The position numbers were made by a program, and so were the translations under genes. A stretch of DNA of 64,000 nt from positions 33,477,005-33,541,004 of the forward strand of contig CM034607.1 of NCBI GenBank assembly GCA_020091685.1, written 5' to 3'. The notes under the pieces were generated by a model. It was not told where the DNA came from. It searched no databases and was given only the letters and a program-made list of their open reading frames with translations. Each line of letters begins with the position of its first letter. Positions within the stretch are counted from its first letter, which is position 1. Source of the stretch: Lutjanus erythropterus (taxonomy: Eukaryota > Chordata > Actinopteri > Lutjaniformes > Lutjanidae). Shown piece by piece: positions 24,155 to 35,586 of this stretch.

Positions 24155-24300
24155 CAAGGCAAAGGGCCCTTCACACCTACCTTGTTTGGTCCGTACTGGT
24201 CCGGTTGCACTTTTCATTTCGATCCAAACCAAAATTACAGGTGTGGGAGCTCCTCCGGACCACAGTCCAAACCAAAAAGCCAAACCTTAGCCTGACCAAA
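24155..24300 (+). mobile_element. Terminal fragment of a DNA element
   Basis: AGGGCCCTTCACACCTACCT, TGTTTGGTCCGTACTGGTCC, ACCAAAATTACAGGTGTGG and AACCAAAAAGCCAAACC match the inverse copy at 38065-38180. The open frame of about 155 codons starting at 24115 runs through this element and shows no known domain. Confidence 0.55.
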
Positions 24301-24973
24301 AGAGGTTGTCATGATCCAGATTTAATTCAACAATGGTTTGGTTATTTTCTAGTGCGAAAGCGATTGTCAGAATTGGACATGAAAAGGTTTTATTCTTCCT
24401 GGAACAAGTTGAAAAGAAAAGAAAACAAAAAAACAAACTTTTTTCTCAATTTTCACTGCCAAAAATACTTGAACAAAGTTGCAACACAACGTTTTTACAA
24501 AAGCTGCAGTAAAATCTGTCATTTTAGGCCACAAAAACATCCAGTGAACTCCTGGAGAGATGGCTCAGTGTGCTTGAAGTAGAATTGCGTTAACTGAAGG
24601 TTTAGAGTTTGCAAGATGTGGGCATATATCAGATTAATATTGATTGCATTATGGGAAATGTGGGATCTAGTATCATAGGCTGTTGACCCATATACTCCTG
24701 ACTTAAAGTGTCTCGGCCTTCTAAGCTTTGAGCATTGCTTTATAATGTCATTGAGACAAGATAAACAACAACTTATGGCTGCATACATTGACTCAGTCAT
24801 GCAAACACACATGCAAAGTTAAACAGCAGTGCACTGTACATAGTGTTCTTACGCACACCCCCGCAATTTCTCACACACTTATAATCCAGCCTCCAAAAGA
24901 AAAGCAAACATCTGCAGGCGATGACCTGGGTTAAGTCATGTTATGATGTAGCATACATGCAGCCAGTCATCCA

Positions 24974-24993
24974 AAAAAAAAAAAAAAAAAAAA
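24974..24993. repeat. Poly(A) run of about 20
   Basis: A homopolymer with no retroposon body recognisable immediately upstream, so I do not call it a retroposon tail. Confidence 0.8.
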
Positions 24994-25207
24994 TGAAGGA
25001 GAGCGAGAGTCTCTGCAGCCGTCACACAGCCAAACAGCAAAACACGACCATATGGCGGCACATCTCCATATGTCGCTGTACAGTTTACACGAGGTAAAAC
25101 TGTGCGAGGAGTAAACAAGCGTCGCTCAGGCACACACACATGAAAGAAGCCAGGGTGTAAATAAGTGGGGCGTCGGTAGCCCAGAGGTGAGGGGAGGGAT
25201 GAGGGCA

Positions 25208-25211
<4 letters not shown>

Positions 25212-25277
<66 letters not shown>
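25212..25277. repeat. (GT)n microsatellite
   Basis: Thirty-three uninterrupted GT units, the longest dinucleotide run in the window. No coding gene overlaps it. Confidence 0.93.
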
Positions 25278-25280
<3 letters not shown>

Positions 25281-25669
25281 TGTGGTGGGACACACACCAC
25301 CGAGGTGCCCTTTAGCAACAACAGTGAACTGCTGGTAGCTGTGAAGGAGCCGCTCAGTGGACGACAGAGGAAGCTGCTGTGTGTTCCAGGAAAAAAACAA
25401 AAACAGACAAAGGTGTGAATGTGGAACAGCGTGAAGAAAATGATCAGAGAGAAAATGTGATGAAGCACCCAGGAGGACAGCGGTTCTCAAACAGGGGTGT
25501 CTGCGGCGCTCAGAATAATATTTTGCTTTTTAAATGTAGAACAGATTTCAGGGACTGTCACTGACTGGTGCTCCAGGATCTATTGGCAGAATATGGACAT
25601 GGAATATATCAGTCATCGTTTTCATTAAAATGAGCCCTTTATATCTACAGAGGAAGCCGCCATGCTGCA

Positions 25670-25745
25670 TCTACAGCATTGGTTCCCAACCTTGGGTCCG
25701 GGGCCCCCATTAGAGGGGGGCGCCAGAAATCACAAATCAAATCAG
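25670..25745. repeat. GGTTCCCAACC-type dispersed repeat fragment
   Basis: CATTGGTTCCCAACCTTGGG, GGGGCCCCCATTAGAGG and GCCAGAAATCACAAATCA. Related starts occur at about 25480 (CGGTTCTCAAACAGGGGTG) and 28465 (TGGTCTCCAAACCAGGGG), so at least three diverged copies lie within 3 kb. Confidence 0.45.
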
Positions 25746-26043
25746 ACGCTCTTGTGCTTTTATCAACCAGAATTATTTGTACTTATTTATATTAACATTA
25801 CGTGATGTCGTCTAATTTCAGTCCTTGACGAGACAACATCATGTGACGTCTCTGTTTTCTCCTCCCTGTTTTCATTTACTCTTATTGTCATGTTTTTCTT
25901 GTTTTCCTGTCGTTATCGTCTTTTGCTTGTGTTCTAGTTTTACTTCAGTTTTAGCTTAGTTTTTTCTTGCTCCTGTTTTGTCTGATAGTGTTTCCTTCTG
26001 TTGTTATTTTGGCTCCTTGGTATCCTGCTGTTTTGTTTCTCTG

Positions 26044-26110
26044 TCAAAGCACTTTGTAAACTCAGTTTTTGAAGGTGCTACATAAATAAAGTCATTATTA
26101 TTAAAATTAT
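26044..26110 (+). repeat. LINE/SINE 3'-tail-like fragment
   Basis: CAAAGCACTTTGTAAACTCA then GAAGGTGCTACATAAATAAA followed by TTATTATTA. Same pattern as the fragments at 28385 and 56493. The preceding 200 bases are T-rich and show no coding frame. Confidence 0.55.
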
Positions 26111-26688
26111 GTTTTGTAATTAAAAGTTTAATGTTTCAAACTGGGTCACTTGTCTGTAGGTAGACTTGGCTTCCTGTTAGGGTTCCACATTTTCTGCATT
26201 TTCCTTAACCAAGAGTTGAAAATGCTAACAAATTAATTGATGAATCATTAATAATACCTTTTCTTTTTCTTACTTTTCTCATTTTCTTTTCTTTTTTTCC
26301 TTAATTTTTAAAGTTTAATTTTAAGTTTCTTTATCCACTGAATGACTTCGTCGGACAAAACAATGACATATAAATGTAAACTATATAAATATAAAAATAT
26401 TAAATGAATTATTTAATTAAATTTTCCCTCCAGTGGAGAAAAGTGATGTATTTGTTGACAACCACATTAATGAACGCTTATATCTGCACTATGTTAGAGT
26501 GTGTTGTGAACCCTATTAAATATTAATATAATGCATATAAATGCTAAATTAGTGGTTTAAAGTAAAGTGTGACCACTGTGATTTATTTATGATCTCATGA
26601 ATTTATTAACATCTGAACTTAACTGGCGCCAAGACGCCAAAAACTGTCTTGGAAGTGTGCAGCGGCGTCAGACAGGGAGCAGAAAGTT

Positions 26689-26875
26689 AACTAATCAATT
26701 AGATGATCGACAGGAAATTCATCAGCAACTATTTTGATTATTAATTTGAATCATTTTTCAGTGAAAAAACAAACAAACAAACAAACAAACAAAAAAAACC
26801 CTCAAATCTGCTTTCTTTTATTTCACATGATAGTAAACTGAATATCTTTGTATTTTGAAGTTAGTTGGATAAAAA
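26689..26875 (-). repeat. Dispersed repeat family I copy (- orientation, partial)
   Basis: AACTAATCAATTAGATGATC, CAACTATTTTGATTATTAAT, then an inserted (AAAC)n run at about 26767-26791, then ACATGATAGTAAACTGAATA. The simple repeat interrupts the element. Confidence 0.5.
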
Positions 26876-27018
26876 ACTTATTGAAAATGTGAACTTAGAC
26901 TTTTTATTTTATACACTTTATGTATTTTATCATGTGTCTTCTGCTTGTTTCACTTTCAAGTTGAAGTTGAAATTTTGTTTCAAAATGTACTTTAAGTGAG
27001 CGTGTAGCAGCTTTAAGT

Positions 27019-27505
27019 CAGTGATGGAAAACATTTACTCAAGTACTGTATAATTTAGAGTATAATTTCTGCTCCTTTCTACTTCTGCTCCGACAGTTCA
27101 GGGAGAAATGTAATACTTTTCACTCAGTTACATTTATCTCCTAAATTTAATTACTTACCAGATTCATCTTATATATCCTAAAATAATACATTATAATTTA
27201 TTCCTTTATTATTTGTATACTATTAATATAAGACTTCATTGATCCCTGAGGGAAAATTCACAAGCTTCCCAGCAGAATATAAAGTAATTAAAAATTCACC
27301 TGCAACATTAACATGATTTCCACATTAATGCATCATTATAATCCATATTACTCTAAAACATTCTATTCTGCATGATGAATACTTTTACTTTGGGTAATTT
27401 AAGTACATTTCAATGCTAATACTTTTGTTTTTGAATGCAGGACAAATTATTTCTAGACTAAAAGTTTTACTTAAGTAAAAGATCTGAGTATGTTTCCCAC
27501 CACTG
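27019..27505. mobile_element. hAT-type MITE, 487 bp, with 8-bp target-site duplication
   Basis: The element starts CAGTGATGGAAAACATTTAC and ends GTATGTTTCCCACCACTG, so the termini CAGTGRTGGRAA are inverted repeats. The same 8 bases, CTTTAAGT, lie directly before (27011-27018) and after (27506-27513) it. This is an exact target-site duplication of the length typical of hAT transposases. It has no transposase and is therefore non-autonomous. Internal words such as TACTCAAGTACTGTA and TTTTACTTAAGTAAAAGATC are ones I associate with a common teleost family. A fragment of another element end lies inside at about 27230 (TTCATTGATCCCTGAGGGAA). Confidence 0.88.
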
Positions 27506-28384
27506 CTTTAAGTGAATTATGTAAAAATGTATTTGAAACATGTGCTTTAACTGTCAAAAAGTAAAAGCAGTCTGCAAAAAGGTCTTCTAATAAATGTTAA
27601 ATTATTAAGTCATAACATACTGTAAAGTGTTAGGAAGGTAAATATTTTATAAAATCATCACATGTTTTAATGTTCAAGTAGAAAGTAAATGCAAACAAAA
27701 TGTAAAATATAAAAGTGCTTTATTTCTTTCTGTCTCTGCTGACAGGTGATCTCTGGGTGCATAAACGAACCAATCAGCAACAAAGTGGAGACTATATGAA
27801 TAAAAGGATCCAAACATAGCTCTGACTAATGGGTTTCAAGAGAACCTGACAAGCCGTATGTGCCAACTTCTCCCATAAAGCTTCATTAAAGCTTTATTGT
27901 TCCATACAGGAGCACATAATGCAGTCACACTTATAAAAGGTACAGCTTCCCCCGTCTCTCCGCTCCGCTCTGGTCTTTAATGTTCCTGCTGTTCAGCAGT
28001 GAGGCTCTGCTGCAGACAGTTTCAGGTTCACCTGTAGAGTCCAGTTAATGTTGCTTTTCTCTGTTTGTTCACCATCATCTCCTCCAATCGATAAAAGCTA
28101 CTGATACAAATATAACTGATTGTTTTGAAATCAAGATTTTCCACATGCTGTGACGAAAATGGCTGAAATTTAAGTTTCATTAAGTCAAATTTCAATTTCT
28201 GCAAAGCACAAAATTCCTATCATGTATTGGCTGAGTTTTATAGCTATTTTCATTATTAGTAATGAGTAATTAGTTGTTAGTCTAGTTTTGAGTTGAGCTT
28301 ATCAATCTGTTTTATTTTTAATGTTTTATTTATAGTCTTCATCACTGCCCACACTTGGTCTGTCTTGTTATTGGCTTGTCAGTC

Positions 28385-28445
28385 ATCTGTGAAACGCTTT
28401 GAACGGCACCAACTTGCATGAAAGGTGCTATACAAATAAAGTTTG
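28385..28445 (+). repeat. LINE/SINE 3'-tail-like fragment
   Basis: GTGAAACGCTTTGAACGGC then AAAGGTGCTATACAAATAAA is the style of tail found on teleost retroposons. Upstream sequence shows no reverse-transcriptase frame. Confidence 0.55.
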
Positions 28446-29577
28446 TGTGATTGATTTATGCAGTGGTCTCCAAACCAGGGGGCTCAGAGCTACTGCAGGC
28501 GAGGCACGAATGACCAGGGTAGAAACACAGAGTGAAACTAAATTTAATGATGAGTATGAGTCGTGTTTTTATCAGCCGCTTCTCCAATCATTGTTAATAA
28601 CTGGGTGGGCGACACTGGATTTACTGATGCACACAAAGTTTTTTTTTTTTCACAAAACTTTTGTGTCATTCTTGCATAGTTTTTTTTTTAAGTTCTTAGG
28701 ACGAAAATACCTTAAATGTAATCTTTTTTTAGGTGACTTTAACTCATCTAATCTAAGAATTTATGATAAGATTATAATGAATGTTCTGGAAACATTTTTA
28801 ACTTGACAAAGTTATTTTAATTAAATTTGACTGAAACTGAACGGTTTTTGTCGATTCCTGTCAATGTTCTTCCTGTCACTGTAATATTTACAGAACAAGA
28901 ATTAAAAAACAGAAACCCAAAAAATCTCATCCCTTTGAATACAGAATTATAACCATCAGCTGCTGAGATAAATTTGCTTTAACTCTAACTTACCCCAGGG
29001 TTTCATCTTTGCCCATGGCTAAGAACATTCAGTGTGAAAAGGCCTTTTGGAGAAGCTTGCAAACATCCACAACAATGCTGTAAAGTAACATTAACGAATG
29101 ATGCGAGTGAAGGGTAACCATGGTAACCATGTAATGTCAATAACTGTCGTCAAAGTCTTCACTCAGACAAGGAAACAATCTCAACGCTCGAATACGAACC
29201 TCTCACCTCAGGGAAAAGTTTTACTGAAGATTGAAACTTCAGGTGTTTTCTGCAACCTGGAAATTCAACAACAAACTGGACAGATGTTTGCTTTAAATAA
29301 CGGTTCTATTTGACAGATTTTCTATTTTTTTTTCATCCTCTACTTTCTCTTTATGTGTCTTGACCTGAGGTACTTGTTTCTATCTTAATTTATATTTTTC
29401 TTGCACAGTACCGTCTTTATAGCAACAACACACCACAGAAAACCTATTTGTCAATAAATCCTGACTCTGATTCTTCTTATAGCTGTTTGTTAATTTTATC
29501 TGAAAGCTGCACACGACACAAGATGATCACAAACAAACAAGCAAACAGACAGGAACAGTTTTCTGAAAAGTAATTCT

Positions 29578-30246
29578 TTTATTAATATTTTACAATCCTT
29601 TATTCATGGTTATGTCATTATTTACTTTTTCAGCGCCACTTTGCAAGTGTCATTATTTCATGCTGTCTGACGACAACAACAACAAATAAACAAAAAAAAA
29701 AACAAAAGGAGAGGTTTGAAGAATGAGAGTCTATACAACACTTTGTCAAGGGGCAGAGAGAGTTTCACATTTCGGCTCTCGGATTGACCTCTCATCCCTT
29801 CCTCTTGTCAAAAAAAAAAAAAAGTAAACAAAAGGTTAAAAGCAGGACTGTCAGTCAAGTGAATAAGTGTCAAGTTGTCCGTCTGTCCGTCCGTCTGTCT
29901 GTTTGGCTATAAAAACACCCCACACTCCTGTTGAGAAGTTTCTGATCTTTAAAAAGAACAGGGGTCCTCGATCTCCTCTGGGTTTTATTTTAAAATGCTT
30001 CCCCCGTCTCAGAAAAAAGAAAAAAATAATATACAATCTACTACAATTAATCCAACAAATACAAAATATAAAGATGGTCTCTCTTCCAAGCGCTGCTCCA
30101 AACATTGGAGGACAATATTCATATTTTTTTAAAAAAAGCCTTTTTGTGAAATGGAAAGGGCCGCTGGCAGGTAACGAGAGGGGAGCTTCCCAAATGATGA
30201 AAGGTAAAAATTACAATTTTGGTACGAATCTGTCAGGGAGGATTAT
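29578..30246 (-). other. Candidate 3' UTR with poly(A) signal
   Basis: A low-repeat, AT-rich stretch follows the stop codon at 30247 on the minus strand and reaches AATAAA (plus-strand TTTATT at 29578-29583), with a second AATAAA about 20 bases before it. A transcript end near 29560 would fit. If the exon at 30247-30322 is not real, this could be a distal cnot3 3' UTR or intergenic sequence. Confidence 0.3.
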
Positions 30247-30322
30247 TTAGTCGTTGTTGTGCTGTGGCGTCGGGAGCTGCTGGCGGATACATTTCCTCTT
30301 AAAATGATCTATCAAATACTTC
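30247..30322 (-). CDS. Candidate terminal coding exon of an unidentified gene
   Basis: On the minus strand a good acceptor (TTTCCTTTATTTCTCAG) is followed by one base, 24 codons and TAA at 30247-30249: KYLIDHFKRKCIRQQLPTPQ then HNND. The peptide is basic and plausible as a C-terminus, and a poly(A) signal lies about 660 bases downstream. I do not recognise the protein. I found no convincing upstream exon between 30.4 and 35.5 kb, where two mobile elements sit. Alternatives: a non-coding transcript, an alternative distal exon of cnot3, or chance. Only 76 bases support it. Confidence 0.3.
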
Positions 30323-30506
30323 CTGAGAAATAAAGGAAATATCTACCTGGCATGAAGAGAGGAGGAGGAGGGGAGAGGAAGAGGGGGGGAACAGAAAATC
30401 TGACGAAATGAGGAAACAAATAGTCTGCTGTGTGTTTTGCAGCAGAGTTCAGGACGCAGGGTGTGGGGAAAAGCTGAAACCACGACTTGTTGGTAGTAAG
30501 AACTGG

Positions 30507-30510
<4 letters not shown>

Positions 30511-30569
<59 letters not shown>
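30511..30569. repeat. (TG)n microsatellite
   Basis: About 29 uninterrupted TG units. It gives spurious Cys-Val and Thr-His frames on the two strands. Confidence 0.92.
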
Positions 30570-30572
<3 letters not shown>

Positions 30573-30684
30573 TTGTGGGCCCAGTCAGTGTGTAAACACG
30601 GAGCAGAGAGCTGGAGGACAGAGGAGATGTGGGCAGCAGTGCTGGTGTTGCTCAGTTTGTGCTCTTCAGCACAGAGAGAAGAGG

Positions 30685-30723
30685 AGGAGGAGGAGGAGGA
30701 GGAGGGAGGAGGGAGGGAGGGAG
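30685..30723. repeat. GAGGAG/GGGA purine-rich tract
   Basis: (GAG)n grading into GGGAGGGAG. Together with the neighbouring TG run it gives a simple-sequence block of over 200 bases just upstream (minus-strand sense) of the candidate exon at 30247-30322. Confidence 0.7.
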
Positions 30724-30820
30724 GCTGGTGGGAGACAAACTGGACAAACTGTCCATCCAGCTGCTGGTAGCATCCAACACCCACGACACTCACAGTGATC
30801 ACTGCTGGAGCTTTTTGTGG

Positions 30821-32105
30821 TAAACCATCAGCTCACCAAAACTGCATTTTATTCCACTTAGTTCTGCTGTATCTACTCATACAGAGGTCTGCTTTTATTT
30901 GTTTTAGATGTCATTTATTTTACCAATTAATTAACAAAACTGAACATTTTGGGATATGCCTTTTTTTTGGCCGTCTAGTCGAGAGTTACATAAGAAAACC
31001 GACACCTCTCTTGCATCTGTAGGTGAAGATGAAGCTAGTTAGCAGCTAGTTAGCTTAGCATAGCACCAAGACTGGAAACTAAGGCTTCCAGGCAACCAGG
31101 AAGTGACTGCTCCCAACCCAGAAAAAGTCAGACACATGACCCTCCATAAAACCTGAAGCAGTGCAGTCATTGTATAGGTCTAACAAAGACTATAGAATTG
31201 TTAATTAGCAGGGCTGCCACTATTCTCAAAATACAGAAGTCGATATGACGTTTGATTCAATTAAAACAATTTCTGTTGCACTGACATTAATTTAATGGTA
31301 ACCTGGTGACCGTCAACAAGGACGTCAGTTTGACAGTATCTCCTCGGTAAAGTGACATTTTTTAAACGTGTAAACCTAAATAGTTTAAGAAGTTGTACAA
31401 CAAATATTTTATAAATTTTGATTTCTATCGTTCTGAAATCACTCTGAAAGTGATCCAAATTCCCAGAGTAAATTCCACTGTAATTTTCACATGATTATTT
31501 TATTGATCTATTGACAGTTAGTTGCTACAGTTATTATTATTGGTGTGGACCTTTATGCTAAGCTAACAAGCTGCTGGTTGGTGCGTCACATTGAATGTGC
31601 AGACTATCTTCTCATCGATCTTGCTTGGCAACAAAACACCCTTATTTCCTCCAACGTCAACGCAAATAAAGCGAACATTCGTGATGAGAGGATCCCTCCT
31701 CCATGGCATGAACGCAGTGTAAAAAATAAAAAGGTGAGGTACACAGTCAAAATTAACTACTTTTCACCCAAAACTGCAGGAAATTTTGGACATTTAGATA
31801 TAAAATTATCAATCTACATTTAAGTATTTAGCTAGCTATGCTGCTGGGAGCTTGTGATAACTTTCTGGATGTCAATGACTGAAATTCCTGCTTCTGTTTT
31901 TAGAGTAGATCCACTGAAAACTGTTTAAAAAAGTGAGTAAATGATTTAATGTTGTGAATACCACAACATTAGAGGCAGAAATCTCAAATAGCTCTGAACA
32001 CGGGCAAATAAAACCCTAACTATATGTATGAGTAGATACCAGAGGAGGAAAAATAAGAATGTTTGCTTTTTTATGTAATTTTGGTGAACTGACTCTTCGA
32101 TTTAA
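30821..32105. mobile_element. About 1.3-kb inverted-repeat element (MITE-like)
   Basis: The left end AGCTCACCAAAACTGCATTT and, inside it, CTGTATCTACTCATACAGAG are mirrored on the right, where the complement reads AGTTCACCAAAATTACATAA then CTGGTATCTACTCATACATA. A TTAA is at the right edge (32102-32105); the left one is decayed. The centre has ATGCTAAGCTAACAAGCTGC-type words (about 31.03-31.07 and 31.55 kb, inverted). No coding region. Confidence 0.62.
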
Positions 32106-32817
32106 AGAAACAAGGTGAGCCACTCGTGAAAGCTCGAGGCCCCAACGCAGAATTTTAAATTAGACCCTGGAATATATTCTGATCTTCCCGAGTGACGATG
32201 CCTTTCCTCTAAAAGTGTTTCTGAAAACAAACTGTGATATAACACTGCCCACCAGGTAAAAGACAGTTACTACCAACACCTCACTGGCTGTGTTGTCACA
32301 CTCCTCCACTGTGGCGAGATGGGAGTAGGCAGGGCAGGATATTTTTAGACCGCAGCGTCCGGTGGATTCACAGAATGAACCAGCCGCTTTCACCACTTCA
32401 CAAGAATACAACAGGACCTCTGAAAGACAGTTAAGTGCGAGAAGCCTGTGGTGCCACATAAGACCAACGTTTACCCACATCGTGTTTGTTTTTCCACCCC
32501 GGCGAGCAGACGGTGGGGTTGGTGTTACGTTGGCGGCGGTCAGGTCGGGTAAAGGCAGAGCCGCTGCACACCAGAGGCAGGTTCACCGGCCGAGGGGTCA
32601 GTTTGTGAGGCGATGAAGCTCAACAAGCAGCAGCAGAGCAGGAGAACAACATTATTTAGCTCCTGTTTCCCGGCAGAAGAGTTCATATTGAGCAGCCGAC
32701 AAAGACGTCAAAATGAAGGTTGCTCATGTTGTTTTTTTTCCTGAGTCTTGCATAAATCCTCATTCAGTTTGAGGACGAGTCGGTGAAGAGGTGAAACTCC
32801 TCAAAAACTACTAGAAT

Positions 32818-34361
32818 TTAAAAGGATAGTTTGGATTATTTGAAGTGGGGTTGTATGAGGTACTTATCTATAGTCAGTGTGTTCGACACGCCTCCAGTTT
32901 AGAGAAACAGCAGGAGGACCGGCGTAGGAAGCTGTGGACAGGTTCAGCAACAAAACATACTTTAGACACCTAAAATATATATACCAGTACATTTACGCAA
33001 TATTTAGAATATTTTCACCACTTAACCTTGCTGTCAGACAGACTTTTCTGACTGGAACTTACTGTTATATCAACCGAAATCAAAATCACTCTCTTCAAAC
33101 CAACCGCACTCCTTTGACAAAAACAAATTTAACCTTGCAGAACACGAGAGCCGCTGCTTTTATCCGGTTGTTTGAGTTACTGCACTACTTCGGTGCTTTT
33201 AAAGGGTTAGTCTGGATTCAGATCTGAGAGCGGCAGTTTCATAAACACAAATTGTTTGCATAGAAAGCTGTTTGATCAGGGAGCCTCCTCTGTTTCTTAT
33301 ATTACAGCTAAACAGTACGCGAAAATTGACCTGCAAATAAAAGATGGACGACGCGGCTCTACCTCCTCCCACTGTACAAAACTAAAACCAAATATATCCT
33401 GAATACGAGCGCCGCTATCTTATGCTGGTGACGTCATTTGGAGCCAGAGTCTGTGCAGTGGAGATCAGCATTGGAGCCGCGAGTTCCTGCCCACACAGCT
33501 GGCAGACCCCCTTTTTATATCATCAAATAACTAATTAAATCCAAACTGATTAGAAAAGTTAACACTTGAACAAACATCAGTGTGATAAGAATAACCTAAA
33601 AGGAGAGAAACCACCTTTGGGAAAAAATTTATTTGATGTGTACTTTGACTTTTTAGTTTAGTCAGCGTCCCATCTGCTAACATGGAGGGAGCAGGGTTTA
33701 TGCCCTATACCGCAGCCAGCCATTAGGGGGCAATCAAGATGCTTTGGCTTCACTTCTGGGGAGCTGCCATGTTGTCCATTTCTACAGGTCAATGGATCAG
33801 ATGTTACCGTTTTTGTATCCAACTTTATTGAGTAAACGAAGCCGCATTTCTTTAGGTCTTCGATGCTGGTGCTCTACTGTGACCTCTAGTGGCAGTGAAC
33901 GTCGCTTACGGCACCTTTAAAAAAACAAGCTGGTTCAAAGGTAGGTGGTGATGAGAGGGGGGTGTTTTTCTGTGTTTTAAAGGCTTGGTTTTGTTTCCCC
34001 CAAACCACACAAAAACACAAATAGGCCCATAGAGGCAGGAGCAGACGAGCAACGGTGTTCTGTGAGCTAAAATCACTAGTTTGGTGGCTTTGGAGAGAGA
34101 GCGATATAACAGCTAATATAACGTCCGTTTCAGGTCAGAAAAAATCTGTTTGAAGGCAAAGCAAATTAATGAAAATATTCTAAATACAGTGCACAAACTG
34201 ATACTGATTATTATAAATGCGTTTTGCTGCTAACCCTGTTCACAGCAGTACATTTCTTAGCTTCAGCTGACACACCTCTCTACTGACCGTAGGTCATACA
34301 CTGACTATCTGAAGAGGTATTCAAACAAACACACTTTAAATAATCTAAACTATTCCTTTAA
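32818..34361. mobile_element. 1.54-kb TTAA-bounded element with long inverted repeats (piggyBac-like, non-autonomous)
   Basis: The left end TTAAAAGGATAGTTTGGATT continues ATTTGAAGTG. The right end, complemented, reads TTAAAGGAATAGTTTAGATT continuing ATTTAAAGTG. Both then have TAGTCAGTGT at similar depth, and further inner segments (TTAGAATATTTTC; AACCTTGCTGTCAG versus AACAGGGTTAGCAG) also pair. TTAA at both edges is the piggyBac target-site signature. No transposase frame survives, and unrelated AT-poor sequence fills the middle. It lies between the candidate exon at 30.3 kb and the cnot3 3' end. Confidence 0.72.
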
Positions 34362-35320
34362 CGACTAACAACTTATGTGTGTTTAGACTGCAGGGAAGTT
34401 CAGACTATATTCTCATTCAGAAGAATATCTGACGTGTGTTTTACTGCCTCGTTATGTATTTGTCCGTATGAACTGATTGTTTAAACATCGCTGGAGTGCA
34501 CAGTAACAGTTTAATTACGTTCCCCGGTAACATTTGGGCAGCCTTGGTCAGTTAATTAGGTACGCCGAGCTAAAACTAGGAGTCTAATACTAAAGCAGTC
34601 CTGCAATAAATCGAAATAAATTCAGCTTGTAATGAAACTGTTTGATCATTTTGGAGGTTGCAGGTTGCGTTGTTGTTGCATCACACTGACAGTTGCTCCT
34701 GTTATTTTAATTATTCTTCATTTATATCAGTGAGAGCAGGAGAAACTAGAGAAATAATGCAATACAATTCAAAATGATCATAAAGTTTAAACTACTCACT
34801 TTTTTGCAGGACTGTATGACTTTTAGCTTGGTGTTCAATAAGCTTGATATCCAAAATGTTCTGGTTTGTAGAACAAACATCTAGAACCCTTTTTGGGTTC
34901 TCACCAGTTCAGGTTAGCAGTTTCAGTTCATCTTGGCGTCTTTCTGGATTTACAAAACCGAAGTCAGATATTTTACCCGATTCCTGCCCTGCTGCTGCAT
35001 CACTGCTTCATAAAGCAACTTTTGGGAGATGTTGTATCACTGACAGAGATTTAATGTCTGTGGTTGTGGGTTTTCTGTTGAGAAAGGGGACAGAGTCTGT
35101 ACTGCAGGATCAACCAATTATCTTTGGTTCTTAAGGGGCTAATATAAGCAAAAGTTTTTTAAAGCCAACATAACAGGATAACATGGAGGGGAGAAGCACA
35201 TGATAGTCTGAATATTCGGTGTGATTTCTGTGTCTTATCTGCCAAAACAAAGTCTTTTTAAAGAGAGTTCCAGTTCAGGAGAAGATGGGAATAAAAGGTT
35301 TGATGATGGAGGTGGAGTAG

Positions 35321-35356
35321 AGGAGGAGGAGGAGGAGGAGGAGGAGGAGGAGGAGG
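35321..35356 (-). repeat. (AGG)n / (CCT)n triplet repeat in the cnot3 3' UTR
   Basis: An uninterrupted run of twelve AGG triplets lies about 230-265 bases downstream of the cnot3 stop. On the sense strand it is a CCU tract, a type of sequence that pyrimidine-tract or poly(C)-binding proteins could recognise (inference). It is likely length-polymorphic. Confidence 0.85.
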
Positions 35357-35586
35357 GATGACAGGGTGAGAGGAGTAATCACTGATGAGGGTCAGAGGGA
35401 GGAACCCGCTCGCCTTCCCTCCAGCCCGAACGTCTCCTTTTCCCCCCAACGAGCTGAGATCAAATCCAGGAATGTCAGCAGGTGGACCGCCCTTCTTCAT
35501 TTGTTTGCTCTCCGTCTGTCCCTCTCTGTCTCTCACTTCCTCGGTTGTCCGTTCGTCCGTCTGTCTTCCGTCTTTCTTGCTGCAGG

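Noticed and set aside
24115..24582. 155-codon plus-strand open frame
   Set aside because: It starts inside a transposon end shared with 38065-38180. No recognised domain and no splice or poly(A) context.
25085..25490. Long open frames of alternating Thr-His or Cys-Val (also at 30449-30802, 38840-39352, 41781-42137)
   Set aside because: They are produced by (GT)n/(CA)n microsatellites, which have no stops in some frames. In the 41.9 kb case only the part upstream of the splice donor is real cnot3 exon.
32160..32480. 106-codon minus-strand open frame as a possible upstream exon of the 30.3 kb gene
   Set aside because: No recognisable domain, no convincing acceptor/donor pair matching the needed phase, and it lies between two mobile elements.
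29578..35586. A single 6-kb cnot3 3' UTR reaching the poly(A) signal at 29.6 kb
   Set aside because: It would have to span two large mobile elements and several simple repeats, and there is an acceptor plus short coding frame at 30322. Not excluded, but less simple than a separate 3' end.
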